NCBI GenBank assembly: GCA_043758125.1 | Contig: JAYVOC010000278.1 | Coordinates: 1 to 26,501, forward strand | DNA: 26,501 bases | DNA from: JANXSD01 sp043758125 | GTDB lineage: Bacteria; Bacteroidota; Bacteroidia; AKYH767-A; OLB10 | Direction: 5' to 3' | In this document: piece by piece, positions 24,628-26,501 of the stretch | Layout: each line of letters begins with the position of its first letter | Position numbering within the stretch: the stretch's first letter is position 1 | The notes under the pieces: generated by a model | The model's input: only the letters and a program-made list of their open reading frames with translations | What the model was told of the DNA's origin: nothing | Databases searched by the model: none | Position numbers and translations under genes: made by a program

Positions 24628-25083
24628 TTACCTCACTAAAGTTATATATCCTTTTTTATTTAAAATTTTATCATCCAAATAATTTGCTTTCAAAACATAA
24701 TAATAAGTTCCTTCGGGAGCTGCAACTTGTTCATCGTTATTTCCATCCCAGCCACTGATATTATTAGACTGATTATAAATTATTTTTCCCCAACGATTAA
24801 ATATTTCAATAGTAAGATTTTTAAAACCTGAGATTCCTGGAAAAAAATCATTGATACCATCTCCATTTGGCGTAAAAAAATTGGCAATTAAATCGTTGTC
24901 ACAATCACTTTTAACAAATACATGTAGTGCATTTGTATTGCTTTTACAAACTCCTGAATCAATGTTAAGATAATAAGTAACTGAATTATAAATAGGCGCA
25001 GTTTGAAAAATATTTCCTATAAAAAAAGGATTTTCAGTAGTTGAAAATAATGACCAATGAATTTGATTTGGATTTATCAACAT
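24628..25083 (-). pseudogene. 3' fragment of a T9SS type B (gliding motility-associated C-terminal) protein, cut by the IS element
   Basis: The 151 codons carry a complete type B sorting domain: FFTPNGDGINDFFPGISGF, LTIEIFNRWGKIIYNQS, GWDGNNDE, PEGTYYYVLKA and KGYITLVR. Upstream of it, residues ~1-60 look like the tail of a larger extracellular protein (YYLNIDSGVCKSNTNALHVFV). There is no signal peptide. The only possible start (25083) lies 8 bp from the left end of the IS, and the frame meets a stop in the terminal repeat just beyond. Type B proteins are usually large, so the 5' part should continue past the right end of the IS, outside the window. The fragment is probably not exported. Confidence 0.85.
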
Positions 25084-25090
25084 AAATAAT

Positions 25091-25109
25091 CACTGTTGTC
25101 CGATAAAAA
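25091..25109 (+). repeat. IS left terminal inverted repeat
   Basis: Matches the right end at 26478-26496 in inverted orientation at 17 of 19 bases; TGTCCGATAAAAA is the identical core. Confidence 0.9.
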
Positions 25110-25123
25110 TAAAAAAGTTTGCT

Positions 25124-25160
25124 AAAAGAGCCGTTTGAATTTCTTCATTCGGCTCTTTTT
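25124..25160. terminator. Hairpin terminator inside the IS left end
   Basis: AAAAGAGCCG (25124-25133) pairs with CGGCTCTTTT (25150-25159) around a 16-nt loop, and the 3' arm runs into further T. It lies between the left end and the transposase start and would stop transcripts entering from outside, a known way for insertion sequences to limit transposase expression. The A run at its 5' side means it could work in both directions. Confidence 0.7.
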
Positions 25161-25191
25161 TGGTATTTTGGTTTTGCATAACTAAAATACT

Positions 25192-26400
25192 ATGGATAAA
25201 AGTAATCATTTCTTTGGTCAATCAGTTCTCGGACAGCTGATTTCTTATTTACCAAGCACACTTGTAAGTCAAGTAGTAAAGCAAACGCAATCCGATTATT
25301 ATTGTAAGCGATTTAAAACAAGCGATCATTTAATAAGCATGCTTTTTTCTGTGCTGAGTAATTGCACCTCTTTACGCGAAGTAGCAGGGGGAATGCTTGG
25401 ATTAAGTGGCAAAACAAAACACTTTCAATTAACGCATATTCCGCGCAGAAGTACCCTTAGTGATGCCAATAGGAAACGTAGCCATCAAGTCTTTGAGAAG
25501 ATTTATCAAAAACTATTAGTCCATTACCGACCAGTTTTATCGGACAGCCGACAAACCTATAGTTGGATGAATAGTATTGACATCATTGACTCTACCACAA
25601 TCAGCTTATTTAAAGATATCCTTAAATGTGTTGGCCGTAATCCTATAAATGGAAAGCGAAAAGGTGGGATCAAAGTGCATACCTTGATGAATATGCATGA
25701 GCAAGTTCCACAATTAGTTTGGTTTAGTTCAGCTGCGACCCATGATCATGAATTTTTTAAACATCTTCAGCTACGCAAAAATCGAATAGCTGTTTTCGAC
25801 AAAGGATATAATGATTATACGATGTTCGCTAATTTATGTGATAACGACAATTTTTTTGTAACCCGATTAAAAGATAATGCCAAGTATAATTCACTCTCAG
25901 AATCGGATATTCCTGACGCAACAGACAATGGAATTATTAAAGATGAAATTATTGAGTTACCCGTAAAAGAAAATAATGTAGTAATAAAAACTATTAAATT
26001 AAGACGTGTAGCCTATTGGGATGATACCAACAAAAGATGTTTTGAGTTCCTCACAAATTTATTTGATTTGGATGCAGGCCACATTGCACTTATCTATAAA
26101 CAACGATGGCAAATAGAATTACTTTACAAGCAATTAAAGCAAAACTTTCCTCTGAAATATTTTCTGGGCGACAATGATAATGCCATTAAAATACAAATAT
26201 GGTCAACACTAATCGTTAACTTGTTGCTAACTGTTGTAAGACGTAGCCTCAAAAAAAAATGGGCATTCTCAAACATCGTCAGCTTTTGCCGTCTGCATTT
26301 ATTCAACTACATACATCTGATAAATTTTCTTGAAAACCCTGAGAAAGACTGGCGAAAAAAAGTCCCAGATCCAAATGAATTACTCCTGTTTGATCCATAG
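25192..26400 (+). CDS. IS4-family transposase
   Basis: A 402-aa DDE transposase. The N-terminal region (residues ~1-75, MDKSNHFFGQSVLGQLISYL onward) resembles DUF4372, common at the start of Bacteroidota IS4 transposases. The catalytic domain follows: first Asp in IIDSTT (Asp133), second Asp in AVFDKGYNDY (Asp203), and the IS4 signature Y-(2)-R-(3)-E-(6)-K complete as Tyr302, Arg305, catalytic Glu309 and Lys316 in YKQRWQIELLYKQLK. No stop or frameshift is seen and the length is typical, so the enzyme should be active. It is the only gene of the element and ends about 80 bp before the right terminal repeat. Confidence 0.95.
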   Translation: MDKSNHFFGQSVLGQLISYLPSTLVSQVVKQTQSDYYCKRFKTSDHLISMLFSVLSNCTSLREVAGGMLGLSGKTKHFQLTHIPRRSTLSDANRKRSHQVFEKIYQKLLVHYRPVLSDSRQTYSWMNSIDIIDSTTISLFKDILKCVGRNPINGKRKGGIKVHTLMNMHEQVPQLVWFSSAATHDHEFFKHLQLRKNRIAVFDKGYNDYTMFANLCDNDNFFVTRLKDNAKYNSLSESDIPDATDNGIIKDEIIELPVKENNVVIKTIKLRRVAYWDDTNKRCFEFLTNLFDLDAGHIALIYKQRWQIELLYKQLKQNFPLKYFLGDNDNAIKIQIWSTLIVNLLLTVVRRSLKKKWAFSNIVSFCRLHLFNYIHLINFLENPEKDWRKKVPDPNELLLFDP

Positions 26401-26477
26401 ATAGCCTTACTTTTTATTTTCGGCACTTCCATAATACCTTTACCTCTAAGAAAACTTAGAAGTTCGATCAACTATGC

Positions 26478-26496
26478 TTTTTATCGGACACTAGTG
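26478..26496 (-). repeat. IS right terminal inverted repeat
   Basis: Inverted copy of the left end (17 of 19 bases). The five bases after it, ATAAA, equal the first five of the nine bases just before the left end. Confidence 0.88.
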
Positions 26497-26501
26497 ATAA
26501 A

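Larger units (their letters stand above)
25091..26496 (+). mobile_element. Complete IS4-family insertion sequence, about 1406 bp
   Basis: Terminal inverted repeats of 19 bp lie at 25091-25109 and 26478-26496: CACTgtTGTCCGATAAAAA against CACTagTGTCCGATAAAAA, 17 of 19 matching. Between them is one intact transposase gene. The left flank ATAAATAAT (25082-25090) and the right flank ATAAA (26497-26501, where the window ends) agree with a 9-bp target duplication, of which five bases can be checked. The element sits inside the T9SS type B gene. Full-length ORF and good end repeats suggest a recent or still mobile element. Confidence 0.9.

Noticed and set aside
24516..24758. 80-codon plus-strand ORF antisense to the type B sorting domain
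   Set aside because: It overlaps a clear domain on the other strand and a hairpin; composition is non-globular.

Overview
The window is low-GC DNA from a member of the Bacteroidota, probably an uncultured Chitinophagales/Sphingobacteriales-like lineage (the rank below phylum is inference). Four things point there. There are type IX secretion (T9SS) cargo proteins with type A and type B C-terminal sorting domains. There is a pair of PorG/DUF6089-like barrel genes. The gene order (two porG-like genes)-uppS-bamA-ompH-ompH-murI resembles the envelope-biogenesis cluster I recall from Porphyromonas and flavobacteria. Several genes are preceded by the Bacteroidota -7 promoter element TAnnTTTG rather than by a strong Shine-Dalgarno sequence.

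Layout. Positions 1-3274 hold housekeeping metabolism: the 3' part of an M20 amidohydrolase, convergent fructose-1,6-bisphosphatase (fbp), and divergent D-3-phosphoglycerate dehydrogenase (serA). Positions 3275-3633 have no conventional gene but contain a promoter-like element followed about 100 bp later by a strong terminator, so possibly a small RNA. Positions 3634-5449 on the minus strand hold two ferritin-like proteins with Tat-like leaders, a perfect hairpin terminator, and tatA. pdxJ follows on the minus strand. From 6658 to 18233 everything is on the plus strand: a CBS-domain protein, an Omp85-family protein, nadK, two porG-like genes, uppS, bamA (8-bp overlap with uppS), two ompH/skp-like chaperones, a terminator, a 34-bp tandem repeat array, murI and a GNAT acetyltransferase.

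From about 18.3 kb the window becomes accessory. A 530-aa T9SS cargo protein with seven propeller-like repeats (minus strand) is followed by about 1.3 kb without an intact gene. That stretch holds decayed remnants: a copy of the GNAT 3' end and its downstream flank, degenerate tandem repeats, and the C-terminus of an OmpA-like domain with in-frame stops. Next come a 1070-aa T9SS cargo protein with about ten Asp-box motifs, a fragment carrying a type B sorting domain, and an apparently intact IS4-family insertion sequence (about 1.4 kb) that cuts off the 5' part of that fragment.

How the genes fit together. The central block builds the envelope: UppS makes the undecaprenyl carrier, MurI makes D-glutamate for peptidoglycan, the OmpH/Skp proteins chaperone barrels to BamA, and the PorG-like proteins are candidate outer-membrane parts of the T9SS. 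Three T9SS substrates or substrate fragments lie 6-13 kb downstream. I found no tRNA, rRNA or CRISPR array. The most unusual items are the tandem porG-like pair, the Tat-like ferritin pair beside tatA, the candidate small RNA at 3480-3592, and the gene graveyard at 20.1-21.1 kb.
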